Made by a program: the position numbers and the translations under genes. Below, piece by piece: positions 27,967 to 36,044 of a DNA stretch of 64,000 bases (the stretch's first letter is position 1; each line of letters starts with the position of its first letter). The notes beneath the pieces are model-generated. The model saw nothing but the letters and a program-made list of their open reading frames with translations, made no database searches and had not been told where the DNA came from. Origin of the DNA: Oligoflexia bacterium (GTDB lineage: Bacteria > Bdellovibrionota_G > JANQFH01); the NCBI GenBank assembly GCA_028277945.1, contig JANQFH010000049.1, forward strand, positions 1-64,000, in the 5' to 3' direction.

Positions 27967-27984
27967 AAATCTAATTATAGATTT
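27967..27984. promoter_or_regulatory. Fur-family operator (AAATCTA-N4-TAGATTT)
   Basis: A palindrome with two perfect seven-base arms and the four-base centre ATTA lies 12 bases upstream of the start of the Fur-family gene. A third half-site, AAATCTA, follows at 28001. The layout resembles PerR boxes and its position fits autoregulation by the gene at 27518. Confidence 0.7.
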
Positions 27985-28120
27985 AGTCAATAGTTATATG
28001 AAATCTAAATGGCTGCGGCAACACCACAGCGCGTATAGACCGATCACCTTGACGAGGGCCGACTGTGCGACTGTGAAAAACAATATCAAGCCCCTAATTG
28101 AATGAACTGGTTAGCATTTA

Positions 28121-28828
28121 TTACATTGGCACTTCGATCAGCAGAACCTCCGTAGGCTCAACAAAATGTAAGTTGACGGTTTCTACATCTGTAATACCCA
28201 TAGCGTCTCTCTTATTTAAGTTTTCTTCAGCTATGCTGATGCTGCCATCAATAACAAAAACGTATAACCCATTGGTTGGTTGTTTAAGGGTATAAAACGC
28301 CTTTTTAGCTTTATCGAAGCTTCCTAGGGAAAAATAAGCGCCTTGATTGATCCACAATGAACCTTCGCGCTCATTAGGCGCAACAATTATCTGAAACTGA
28401 TTTGTCCTCTTTTCAGGAGCAAACATCTTTTGGCCATAATGTGGTTTAATATTGTTTTCTTTGGGGATGACCCAAATCTGCAAAAAGTTTACCTTTTCCG
28501 TATCGGAATTATTGTACTCGGAGTGCGTGACACCCGTTCCGGCGGACATGATCTGCACTTCACCTTGCTGAATTATATGCTCATTACCCATACTGTCCTT
28601 ATGACGTAGAGAACCTTTTAAGGGAATGGAGACGATTTCCATGTTTTCATGAGGATGGGTATCAAAGCCTCGACCAGCCTCGACTACATCGTCATTGAGA
28701 ACACGCAGCAGACCAAAGTTCATGCGCTCTGGATTGTGGTAGCCAGCAAAACTAAAGGTATGGTGACTCTTTAACCAGCCATGATCCGCAAGTCCTCGTG
28801 TATCGGCACGGTGAATAACCTTACTCAT
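28121..28828 (-). CDS. Pirin family protein
   Basis: 235 residues from ATG at 28828 (MSKVIHRADTRG), preceded by GGGAGG. The N-terminal cupin has the pirin metal motif FDTHPHENMEIVSIPLKGSL, and the conserved HSEYN follows in AGTGVTHSEYNNS. FLQIWVIPKENNIKP precedes the C-terminal cupin. Pirins bind iron and may oxidise quercetin or act in redox control. The start overlaps the upstream nitroreductase by eight bases, an operon of two redox-related genes. Confidence 0.92.
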   Translation of the reverse strand: MSKVIHRADTRGLADHGWLKSHHTFSFAGYHNPERMNFGLLRVLNDDVVEAGRGFDTHPHENMEIVSIPLKGSLRHKDSMGNEHIIQQGEVQIMSAGTGVTHSEYNNSDTEKVNFLQIWVIPKENNIKPHYGQKMFAPEKRTNQFQIIVAPNEREGSLWINQGAYFSLGSFDKAKKAFYTLKQPTNGLYVFVIDGSISIAEENLNKRDAMGITDVETVNLHFVEPTEVLLIEVPM

Positions 28829-29399
28829 AACGTTCCTCCCTGACAAAATCTTTCTGTGAGTTTCGATCTTTGGGAAATTCTTTCTCCTGTAGTTCTTTAG
28901 AAAGAGTCTCTTTTGGTCCTTGTCTACCAACCGCAACCATACAAATCGCCGTATATTTCTCTGGATTGACGCCCATTACCTCATAAGCTCTGTCTTTGTG
29001 AAACCCTTGCATAGCGTGACATGAAAATCCCAGTTTATGCGCTTGCAGGGCTATGGACATAAAAGCTGAACCGGCGTCGAATTCAGCACAAGGGTTTAGC
29101 TCGCCATTCTTGTTGAAGTGCTTACGGGAAAAAATACAGAAAAGAAAAGGAGCTGCCTTCGCCCATTGACGATTACCTTCCACAAGAATGTCCCGAAATC
29201 GATCAAGAGCCTCTTGCCTGCGTGCGTACACAAATAACCACGGCTGTTCGTTGTAGCTCGAAGGCGCCCAACGCGCCGCTTCAAATAACGTATCTATGTC
29301 TTCTTGTGTAAGCGGATCGCATAAAAAAGAACGTGGCGACCACCGCTCTAAGAACATCGGATCAAGTTTCGAGTATTTAGTTTGTCTCTCCACGAGCAC
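28821..29399 (-). CDS. Nitroreductase family protein (FMN-dependent)
   Basis: 192 residues. FMN-contact motifs are RWSPRSFLCDPLTQEDIDTL, ARWAPSSYNEQPWLFVYA and the C-terminal MVAVGRQGP. The helix DAGSAFMSIALQAHKLGFSC lines the dimer interface. It probably reduces quinones, nitroaromatics or unsaturated compounds with NAD(P)H. Downstream it overlaps the pirin gene. The C-terminus is acidic and basic mixed and carries no extra domain. Confidence 0.9.
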   Translation of the reverse strand: MLVERQTKYSKLDPMFLERWSPRSFLCDPLTQEDIDTLFEAARWAPSSYNEQPWLFVYARRQEALDRFRDILVEGNRQWAKAAPFLFCIFSRKHFNKNGELNPCAEFDAGSAFMSIALQAHKLGFSCHAMQGFHKDRAYEVMGVNPEKYTAICMVAVGRQGPKETLSKELQEKEFPKDRNSQKDFVREERYE

Positions 29400-29528
29400 T
29401 CCTACAATAATTTTTCACTTTTCAGACAAACGAGTTTGAGCTAATAACATGCTCAATCACTTTTGGAAAGTAGGTACTTATTGGTAACTACCCTCATGGG
29501 AAAGTTCTGATATTAGGAGAGAATAATA

Positions 29529-29712
29529 TGCAAGCCCCTTCATCTCCCAACCACCGTCCGTAGAATACCGACTAAGCCCTGTAGGCAAGGATCTAATTCC
29601 GATATTGGATGCCATGACCAAAGTAGAATGGCCTGACTTTTGCCGGAATAGAGGATTCGCGCAGGCGAACCCTCTACAATCCTCTTCTATTGACGAAAGT
29701 ATTGTGAACTAG
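29529..29712 (+). pseudogene. Decayed HxlR-type regulator (C-terminal remnant)
   Basis: An open frame after a TAA at 29526 reads ...QPPSVEYRLSPVGKDLIPIL followed by DAMTKVEW. This is the C-terminal wing and end of HxlR regulators (VEYRLTPLGRSL...W). The winged-helix recognition part upstream is missing, so this is a remnant. The SDR gene 50 bases downstream is the kind of target HxlR proteins often control. A short hairpin (GAGGATTCGC with GCGAACCCTC) sits inside the frame at about 29651-29674. The rest of the 29400-29761 gap holds nothing else recognisable. Confidence 0.6.
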
Positions 29713-29761
29713 TAGATCAAAACGGTTATCCAGTTAAAAGAACTCATTCACGGAGGATATC

Positions 29762-30631
29762 ATGCCGAATATATTGGTAACCGGATCAAGTAGTGGTTTT
29801 GGTAATCTTATCGTCCAAACCTTAATCGAAAATGGGCATACGGTGGCCGCGTCAATGCGGAATACCAAGACCAAAAACAGAGAGGCTGCGGAGGCAGTTA
29901 AATCCTCAGGGGCACATGTTTTCGATATAGATGTCACCAATGAAACGAGTGTCAATACTGGCGTAAGGGAGTGTATCGACACCTTAGGAAGTATTGAAGT
30001 TCTCGTCAATAATGCTGGCATCGGTGTTTTGGGATTGCAAGAGACCTTCACAATAGAGGACTGGCAGAAGGTATTCGACGTGAATGTCTTTGGTGTTCAG
30101 CGTATGAATAGAGCTATCCTTCCCCACATGCGCGAACGGGGCTCAGGGTTGTTAATTCATATCTCCAGCCTATTAGGCCGCTTTGTGTTACCATTTTTTG
30201 GCCCCTACAACGCCACCAAACATGCGCTCGAAGCCATGGCCGATAACTATCGTATCGAACTTAACCACTGTGGTATCGATTCAGTTATTGTCGAGCCCGG
30301 TGCTTTTGGCACCGATTTTGGTCGAAATATCATGACAAGTAGCGACGGTGAACGTGCGAAAAGCTATGGTGAGTTTGCCGATGCTCCAACAAAACAAATG
30401 GAAGGCTTTGGTCCGCATCTACAAGGGGAAAACGCACCTAAGCCACAGTGGGTAGCCGATGCAGTTCTTAAACTCATCGAAACACCGGCAGGCAAAAGAC
30501 CCTTCAGAACAGTGGTTGACGGCCTTGGCATGGGCGACGCCATTACACCGACCAACGAAGCTATCCAACATGCTACCGAAATCATCTACAAAAATTTCGG
30601 CATGGATGGCATGCTTCGTCTAAAAGTGTAA
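29762..30631 (+). CDS. Short-chain dehydrogenase/reductase
   Basis: 289 residues. The NAD(P)-binding turn is TGSSSGFGNLIVQTLIENGH. The NNAG motif is VNNAGIGVLG, the Ser is in HISSLLGRF and the catalytic YxxxK is YNATKHALEAM. Position 36 region reads SMRNTKTKNR, which suggests NADP preference. An extra loop near residue 200 (FGRNIMTSSDGERAKSYGEF) is typical of the classical SDRs used on large hydrophobic substrates. GGAGG precedes the ATG. It is the last gene before the mosaic region. Confidence 0.92.
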   Translation: MPNILVTGSSSGFGNLIVQTLIENGHTVAASMRNTKTKNREAAEAVKSSGAHVFDIDVTNETSVNTGVRECIDTLGSIEVLVNNAGIGVLGLQETFTIEDWQKVFDVNVFGVQRMNRAILPHMRERGSGLLIHISSLLGRFVLPFFGPYNATKHALEAMADNYRIELNHCGIDSVIVEPGAFGTDFGRNIMTSSDGERAKSYGEFADAPTKQMEGFGPHLQGENAPKPQWVADAVLKLIETPAGKRPFRTVVDGLGMGDAITPTNEAIQHATEIIYKNFGMDGMLRLKV

Positions 30632-30697
30632 TCATTAATACCAAACGATCATTATCAAAAAGTTCTTAATCAATGCATTTAGGGACTCATGCCTCAT

Positions 30698-30757
30698 AAC
30701 CATACACCTAGGGTGTTGCCCAGTAGTAAGAAACGTCCCTAACAGGATGCTGTTTTG
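30698..30757. repeat. Dispersed junction site R1 (core ACGTCCC at 30733)
   Basis: The left arm CCATACACCTAGGGTG (30700-30715) is shared with R3. The core ACGTCCC is at 30733-30739. The right arm TAACAGGATGCTG is shared with R5 and, in variant form, with R7. The site is in the 306-base gap between the SDR gene and a secreted lipoprotein, which contains no other gene. It is the leftmost of nine such sites and may mark the left border of the mosaic region. Confidence 0.65.
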
Positions 30758-30936
30758 ACGCTGTGGGTGTGCCGAATCCGAATGAAGGAGGAGGTAAATA
30801 CAAAACAAATCTCATTATGACTGTGTTACAAAATACCCCCTTCCTTTCCGTTGATTGTTTTTGAGATAATTAAGAAAAAGCCCCCACTCTATATTCCAAT
30901 CGAAGTTTCTATTTTCTATGAAAAAAGGAGAGAAAG

Positions 30937-32214
30937 ATGTTGAAACCTATATCTGTATCTATTTTTGTGTTTTCTCTTGCGGTCAGCGGTTGGTTCGTGG
31001 CCTGCAACAGTAGCGAGGATGTTACAGATGTTACGGAAACCGACGCCTCCCAATATGCTAATTTCGGCGCAACTCTTAGCGAAACACTTCCTGCTGGTTT
31101 GAAAACCGCCACTGCTGGCGGTTCCAACAAAGTGTTCGACATCAGTGACAGCCTGGTTAACATGGCGCTTTCCGGCGACTGCGCCACCAACTTCACCAAT
31201 TGCCCGACAATCTCGGAATCCGGTGGCGGTGACTCGCAGACCGGTGAAATACTTATGAAGATTTGGGGCATGGACTATGTCGACGCCTGCACGGAAGTCT
31301 CTGAAATCTGTTTTCACTGCCCAGACTGCAACACCGAGGGGACCTGGTACCGCAAACCTACTATGATGAGCAACGACGGCACCGACTGTGCTACCACCGA
31401 ATCCAGCGACATCGTCGCCGTGAATTTCGGTGTTGATCCCTGCGCCTTTGACTCCACGGTAGCCAGCATTGAAATGGCCGACTGCGCCGAGGTTGAGGGT
31501 ACCGCCCAAGATATCTCCTCGATCCTGCCCTGGTACGCCTCCTGGAACATCCCGCAGAACATTGCTTTCTCCGGTTTTCAAGCTCAAGGCTCTGGTGCAG
31601 GTGTGGGGGTCTATTGGTCGATTGTCAATTCCGACAACGCCAGTGGACATTATTTTGTCAGCTTGAGCGATGACTGGATCCATGTCGGCATCAAGACCCG
31701 CGACGCAACAACCGGCAACCTTGATGAGTTCTTATACATTGGCGCCGGCTCCCCTGACTACTATGAAGGGGCTGGAGAAGACCGTGGTTGGAACATGAGT
31801 GCTTATACCGGTGATATTGCGACAGATACCAACGCCGCCACCCGCGAGGTAGAAACCTACCAAAGCCGCAGCCAAGGCGAGCACCGCTATATTCAGCGCA
31901 CCCGGATAAATGCCACTCATGCCTATGCCCAATCATGGACCAACACTGACAGCACCCTCCCGGAAACCGACGCTGAAGTGGCAACCAAAAAGAACAATCC
32001 AAGCATGACCCGGTGCTTGGAAATCGGCGCAACAGTTCCTGCATCCAAGTACGTCCCGATCTCCGACTGTGTCACTGCTTTCGGCGCTACGGATGAGGCG
32101 GATCTTAACAACGATGACAATTACCGTTTGAAAATTTTCTCCGAGGCGGCTCTGAAAGCACAAACTTTTTCGGAACGGCTGACAACCAGTACAGCGACTG
32201 CTTGTATGAACTAA
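30937..32214 (+). CDS. Secreted cysteine-rich lipoprotein, unknown function
   Basis: 425 residues with a signal peptide and lipobox (GWFVAC). An acidic linker (SSEDVTDVTETDAS) follows. The mature part has about 20 cysteines, including CFHCPDCN, and a long beta-rich section (HYFVSLSDDWIHVGIKTRDA). I do not recognise the family. Ribosome-binding site AAAGGAGAGAAAG precedes the ATG. The gene is flanked by R1 and by a 296-base gap with a palindrome. The base composition is more GC-rich than many neighbours, and it has no operon partner. Confidence 0.75.
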   Translation: MLKPISVSIFVFSLAVSGWFVACNSSEDVTDVTETDASQYANFGATLSETLPAGLKTATAGGSNKVFDISDSLVNMALSGDCATNFTNCPTISESGGGDSQTGEILMKIWGMDYVDACTEVSEICFHCPDCNTEGTWYRKPTMMSNDGTDCATTESSDIVAVNFGVDPCAFDSTVASIEMADCAEVEGTAQDISSILPWYASWNIPQNIAFSGFQAQGSGAGVGVYWSIVNSDNASGHYFVSLSDDWIHVGIKTRDATTGNLDEFLYIGAGSPDYYEGAGEDRGWNMSAYTGDIATDTNAATREVETYQSRSQGEHRYIQRTRINATHAYAQSWTNTDSTLPETDAEVATKKNNPSMTRCLEIGATVPASKYVPISDCVTAFGATDEADLNNDDNYRLKIFSEAALKAQTFSERLTTSTATACMN

Positions 32215-32381
32215 TATGTGTCCATACATTTATAGTCGAGTCCAGGTGGGTGTCCCCAAACTACATTTTTCTAAGTCTGGCGTATCAAAAGGAACCCTGT
32301 ACCTATACACTGCTTATTATCTTGGATGTTAACGGCTCGATTGGATGGGCAGATTAGAACACAACCCGGGCAACAGATAGA

Positions 32382-32408
32382 TTGACATATATGTCAGCTC
32401 CGCATAAT
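32382..32408 (+). promoter_or_regulatory. Promoter-like segment with 14-base palindrome
   Basis: TTGACA at 32382 overlaps the perfect palindrome TGACATATATGTCA (32383-32396), and CATAAT follows at 32403 with a 15-base spacer. This is a plausible promoter and operator for the cysteine-rich gene at 32510. The rest of the 296-base gap (32215-32509) shows nothing else apart from the AGGAG ribosome-binding site just before 32510. Confidence 0.4.
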
Positions 32409-32509
32409 TTGTTTCTCCAAAATCAGGACTATACTTCACTGATTCAAGTTCAAGACCGCGAACAGAGGGCGAGACGAAAGAAACATTCTAAGAAGGAGAA
32501 TAGATACAA

Positions 32510-32971
32510 ATGAGAAAGGTTTTAATTATCGGTATCTCTGCTGTTGTGCTGCTTGCAATGGGCGCCGCAGTCTTCGAGTTATTTAAGAAGCCTGATTTTC
32601 TATCGCCCACTGCCGGAGCGGCGTGGCTCCCGGTAGCTTGGGACGACTGTGTGGACGGTCGGACTGCACCCAGATATGAGTGTATCGATACTGCGGACGG
32701 GAGACCAGCTCCAGGCAGCTGTCGGGGCACACCCCCCACCGGGAGTCGACCATGTAACGAAATTCGCTGCTGTTCTACTGGAAATCGACCGGGGGCGGGG
32801 TGCACCGAAGGCCCTTTTAATTGGCAAGAAGGGCACATATGTTGTGGACAGTTGTACCAAGCGTTGAGGACCTGCTGTACCCACGAGCATCCCGGCTGCG
32901 GGGTGTCCCTGTCTCAGACAGACGGAAACTGCGACCACTGTTTCGACCATCCGGTGGAACCGGAGGAATGA
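32510..32971 (+). CDS. Small cysteine-rich membrane-anchored or secreted protein
   Basis: 153 residues. The N-terminal hydrophobic segment (LIIGISAVVLLAMGAAVF) is an anchor or uncleaved signal. The remaining 130 residues hold 14 cysteines, many in pairs (IRCCST, ICCGQ, RTCCTH) and single Gly-Cys units. It is acidic at the C-terminus (PVEPEE). AGGAG precedes the ATG. I do not recognise a family; the disulfide-rich pattern suggests an exported toxin-like or metal-binding protein. It is followed by a structured stretch at 33065. Confidence 0.7.
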   Translation: MRKVLIIGISAVVLLAMGAAVFELFKKPDFLSPTAGAAWLPVAWDDCVDGRTAPRYECIDTADGRPAPGSCRGTPPTGSRPCNEIRCCSTGNRPGAGCTEGPFNWQEGHICCGQLYQALRTCCTHEHPGCGVSLSQTDGNCDHCFDHPVEPEE

Positions 32972-33064
32972 GACTGCTTGAATCCGCGAGAAAGTCAGGA
33001 ATAGCTGCCCCAGGAGACACACGACTTTTCGCTTACAAGAGTCGGGGATACGAGGCACGACCAC

Positions 33065-33181
33065 TTAGGGTGAGGGAACGCACCTGTGGTGCGTGACTGA
33101 TACCGAAGCAGAAATCGACGAAGTAACCTGAAGGTACTGGTGGCGAAAAACGCCCCCGACATGTAGCGGGTCGCACCCTAG
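33065..33181 (+). ncRNA. Candidate structured RNA or folded element
   Basis: TTAGGGTG (33065-33072) pairs with CACCCTAG (33174-33181). Inside lie a seven-base hairpin (ACGCACC/GGTGCGT with loop TGT, 33078-33094), a bulged GTAACCT/AGGTAC hairpin (33123-33137), and GGCG-AAAAA-CGCC (33142-33154). A small open frame overlaps it but has no family. The stretch lies between a plus-strand gene and a minus-strand gene, so it may be a terminator complex, a regulatory RNA or a single-strand folding site. The strand is uncertain. Confidence 0.35.
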
Positions 33182-33189
33182 AATCATTT

Positions 33190-33828
33190 CTAATCTAGAA
33201 TCTTTAAGTCCCGAATATGGATCTTTTTCTTATTCGTCTTCGGAGTCGATTTGCCATCGTCAAAAACATCAGTACTAAATTCAAGAAAACCCTTCTCTGC
33301 GTCCATGGCCAATATCTTTATAACAACGGTCTTTCCTTGCAGCATCTTACTACCATCGGCTGAATAGATTCTTTTCGAAGTTCGAGATGCCAAATCCAGC
33401 CAGAAAATACCCCCAGATCCATAAATACTTGCTGTTGCTACAAACATGCCCTTACCTTTCGGACCCCAGGTAAAGGAAGTTACATCCTGCGACCACTTTT
33501 CATCTTTATGCCAAAACAAATCATTTAATCGCCATTTTCCATCAATGGGCGCGTCCATCGGCGCATAGTAAATTAATCCAAGCTGATTCGCTAAAGCGTC
33601 ATTGCAATGAACGAAAGCGGCATAGGGACCGTTTGGTTGTAGGTGTAGGCCAGTCGGACAAGAAGGTTCAAGATTCACCAGATACGCCGTCTTGTAATCT
33701 GTCTGTTCAGCCGGGGCATTAGTCGAACAGCTTACTGACAACAACAAGCTGCTTCCTAGACAGAAAAGTGCATACAACGGATTTCTGGACCCTGTCAAAA
33801 CCCTCAAAAATAGTTGTGTATTTATCAC
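33190..33828 (-). CDS. Lipoprotein, unknown function
   Basis: 212 residues with a signal peptide and lipobox (LLLSVSC). The mature region has repeated WD- or propeller-like strands: YAAFVHCNDALANQ, VTSFTWGPKGKGMFVATAS, GGIFWLDLASRTSKRI. These suggest a small beta-propeller or a fragment of one. No family is recognised. It is convergent with the cysteine-rich gene and lies just right of the candidate RNA. A 120-base gap with the site R2 lies upstream of it. Confidence 0.6.
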   Translation of the reverse strand: MINTQLFLRVLTGSRNPLYALFCLGSSLLLSVSCSTNAPAEQTDYKTAYLVNLEPSCPTGLHLQPNGPYAAFVHCNDALANQLGLIYYAPMDAPIDGKWRLNDLFWHKDEKWSQDVTSFTWGPKGKGMFVATASIYGSGGIFWLDLASRTSKRIYSADGSKMLQGKTVVIKILAMDAEKGFLEFSTDVFDDGKSTPKTNKKKIHIRDLKILD

Positions 33829-33847
33829 GTTAAAACCTCATCCCCTT

Positions 33848-33937
33848 ATACCACACGACACCTACGGTGTGACGCTGGAACAAGTTACGTCCCCAAGTGG
33901 ACAACTTTCGAACTGAGTGTATGCAGCTTGCTGCCTA
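33848..33937. repeat. Dispersed junction site R2 (core ACGTCCC at 33886)
   Basis: The core ACGTCCC at 33886 is followed by the type A right arm: CAAGTGGACAACTTTCGAAC, then a short ATG frame at 33920 (Met-Gln-Leu-Ala-Ala-stop). The left arm is a diverged version of the R1/R3 arm (CACCTACGGTGTG). It sits at the 3' side of the minus-strand PhzF gene. Confidence 0.6.
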
Positions 33938-33949
33938 ATCTCTCGTTCC

Positions 33950-34741
33950 TCAAATACACAGCTGACAATGCATTACCGATACAGCCTGGCCGCCGAGTTT
34001 GACTCGGTCGCCATTTATTCCCACTCGTAGTACACTGCTTCGATCAGACGCCTGAAAGGCCATAATTTGCCTCTTGTCGAGCTTTTCGCACCAGTATGGT
34101 CCAATTGCACAGTGAGCTACTCCTGTTCCAGGGTCTTCATTAATTCCCAAGTTTGGGAAAAAGCATCTGGAGACACAATCGTAACCCTGTTCCTTAGACC
34201 GACTCGTAATAACCGCGCCAAAGCGCGTCACCTCTGCTAACTTTCCAAAATCTGGATTAGCGTTGCGTACAACCTCCTCGCTGGAAACCTCTACGAGGTG
34301 GAACATATCATTTTTACCAATAAAATCTGCCTCAACACCAAGAGCTTCAGCCACGACCGTATCTGATTTGGCCTCTGAAACGGCCTTTGAAGGAAATTCA
34401 ATTTCAATCCATTTGCCAGCCTTTTGAGCAGATAGTTTTTCATTTTCAGCCTGAAAAACAATGGTGTCAGATTTGACATAACCTTCCTGCCAAAGAATGT
34501 GTGCGGTTGCCAAAGTCGCATGACCACATAGGTCTACTTCAGTCTTTGGAGTAAAAAATCGAATGTTGAAAATGCCGCCTTCTGGATACGCAAAAGCTGT
34601 CTCAGAAAGATTCATCTCACGAGCAACTTTCTGCATCCAATCCACATCAGCTGCACTCTTTAAAACACAAATTCCCGCGGGATTGCCCTTAAATGGCTCC
34701 GAGGTAAAGGAATCAACTTGGTAAATTATCGTATTGCTCAT
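33950..34741 (-). CDS. PhzF family isomerase
   Basis: 263 residues. Family landmarks are QVDSFTSEPFKGNPAGICVL, LSETAFAYPEG (active-site Glu) and EVDLCGHATLATAHIL. The second half repeats the diaminopimelate-epimerase-like fold, with RCFFPNLGINEDPGTGVAHC. PhzF proteins isomerise small acids or act in stress metabolism; the substrate is unknown. AT-rich codon use differs from the core genome neighbours. Its stop lies directly next to the type A repeat of R2. Confidence 0.92.
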   Translation of the reverse strand: MSNTIIYQVDSFTSEPFKGNPAGICVLKSAADVDWMQKVAREMNLSETAFAYPEGGIFNIRFFTPKTEVDLCGHATLATAHILWQEGYVKSDTIVFQAENEKLSAQKAGKWIEIEFPSKAVSEAKSDTVVAEALGVEADFIGKNDMFHLVEVSSEEVVRNANPDFGKLAEVTRFGAVITSRSKEQGYDCVSRCFFPNLGINEDPGTGVAHCAIGPYWCEKLDKRQIMAFQASDRSSVLRVGINGDRVKLGGQAVSVMHCQLCI

Positions 34742-34906
34742 GGATCACCTCTCGTTAGCTAATTGAACCCCTATGTTGCCATATGTCCAGAATTGCCTCC
34801 ATCCATATAAACCTAAGCAGCCCGTTTATAATCAGCAAACATCAATGAGCAATAAAATGGTTGCTTATCAAAATCGAATGTGTATTATGCAACCAGGAGG
34901 TTGCAT

Positions 34907-35362
34907 ATGAGCGAAATGGATAAAGTAGAAAGAGCAATATTAATTCAGGCCCCAGTTGAAAGAGTTTGGAGAGCCCTCACGGATTACGTCGAATTTGGAA
35001 AGTGGTTTCAAGTGAAGCTTGACCAGCCGTTTGAGAAAGGAAAAGACTCTACAGGACATATGACGATTTCAGGCTTCGAACATGTTAAATGGGAGGCAAA
35101 GGTTTTAGATATGGAAGAAAATAAGCTCTTTTCATTTTCAGGGCCACCTTATGTTGAAAATGCTGAAGTGGACTTATCAAAAGAGCCGTGGCTAACGACA
35201 AAGTTCACTCTTACTAAGACCAAGGAGGGAACTTTAGTGAAAGTTGTTGAATCAGGATTTAGTAAACTTTCACCCTCAATTCGTTCGAGGGCAAGAACTG
35301 GAAATGCTGATGGATGGAAATTTCAGATGAGTAACCTGTTCGATTATGTCTCACAGCTTTAA
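34907..35362 (+). CDS. SRPBCC (AHSA1-type) domain protein
   Basis: 151 residues from ATG at 34907, after AGGAGG; an earlier Met at 34880 is upstream of that site. The START/AHSA1 fold reads ERAILIQAPVERVWRALTDY, GHMTISGFEHVKWEAKVLDM and LFSFSGPPYVENAEVDLS. It ends with FQMSNLFDYVSQL. It overlaps the ArsR-type gene by 17 bases, a common SRPBCC/ArsR pair in which the regulator controls the pair. Ligand unknown. Confidence 0.88.
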   Translation: MSEMDKVERAILIQAPVERVWRALTDYVEFGKWFQVKLDQPFEKGKDSTGHMTISGFEHVKWEAKVLDMEENKLFSFSGPPYVENAEVDLSKEPWLTTKFTLTKTKEGTLVKVVESGFSKLSPSIRSRARTGNADGWKFQMSNLFDYVSQL

Positions 35363-35690
35363 TAAAAAAAGAAATGCACAAGTCGCAAGAATTTTTTCTG
35401 CACTTGGCGATGAGACGAGGTTGTCCTTGGTGCAAAAGTTAGTTGACGGAAAATTACGTTCAATCACTGGACTATCGGCAGGAACCGACTTGTCGAGGCA
35501 AGCTATTACAAAACACTTGAGAGTTTTAGAAGGTGTGGCGCTAGTAAAATGCAAAAAGGCAGGGAGGGAGAGTCACTTTGAGCTTTGCCCAAATGCTTTG
35601 AGTGGTGCCAAAGATTCATTGGAGAACATCTCAAAACGTTGGGATCGATCACTAAATCGCCTAAAGATATTCTCCGAAAACACAGATTAG
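35346..35690 (+). CDS. ArsR family HTH regulator
   Basis: 114 residues. The winged helix reads RIFSALGDETRLSLVQKLVD, then LSRQAITKHLRVLEGVALVKCKKAGRESHFEL. The metal-binding alpha3 motif ELCVCD is replaced by SAGTDLSRQ, so it is not a classical metal sensor. It belongs to the ArsR group that partners with SRPBCC genes. It ends eight bases before site R3. Confidence 0.92.
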   Translation: MSHSFNKKRNAQVARIFSALGDETRLSLVQKLVDGKLRSITGLSAGTDLSRQAITKHLRVLEGVALVKCKKAGRESHFELCPNALSGAKDSLENISKRWDRSLNRLKIFSENTD

Positions 35691-35698
35691 AGTTTACG

Positions 35699-35787
35699 TG
35701 ACCATACACCTAGGGTGCTCTGTAGCTACAAAGAACGTCCCCAAGTGGACAACTTTCGAACTGAGTGTATGGCTTTGGCTGCTTAAC
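35699..35787. repeat. Dispersed junction site R3 (core ACGTCCC at 35735), most complete copy
   Basis: Left arm CCATACACCTAGGGTG (35702), core ACGTCCC, and the type A right arm ending in GTGTATGG and the frame ATG-GCT-TTG-GCT-GCT-TAA at 35769. The ends CCATACA (35702-35708) and TGTATGG (35766-35772) are inverted, and GTCC/GGAC and CAAAG/CTTT pair inside, so the single strand could fold into a long hairpin. The 257 bases after it (35788-36044) contain no supported gene. Confidence 0.7.
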
Positions 35788-36044
35788 TTCGTTTCCGTTT
35801 ATTTGCTCGATCACACAACTCTTAAGCATTTACCAGAATTGAGACATGTATCTTTCTTGCCACAGAAGGAACTGGTAATCGAAATACTTTTCATAGCAGT
35901 ATTAGCTTTTTCGTATAGTAAAGAAGAATCTCGAATATAACCTTATGTAATTACAACTCTTTTGCTGGCACAGCGTTTGCAGAGCATAGGCCCACAAATT
36001 GAACTCTGTCTAACGAGAAGCAGTATGGGGGCTTTAGTTCCAAG

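Noticed and set aside
33065..33181. Retron msr/msd region or group II intron remnant
   Set aside because: No reverse transcriptase gene is nearby, and the AGC branch point of retrons and the domain V pattern of group II introns are not found.
35698..35940. An open frame of 80 codons across site R3 (NVPKWTTFELSVW-type peptide repeated in three copies)
   Set aside because: The peptide similarity arises from the repeated DNA of the type A arms; the rest of the frame has no family, no ribosome-binding site and does not recur beyond the arm.
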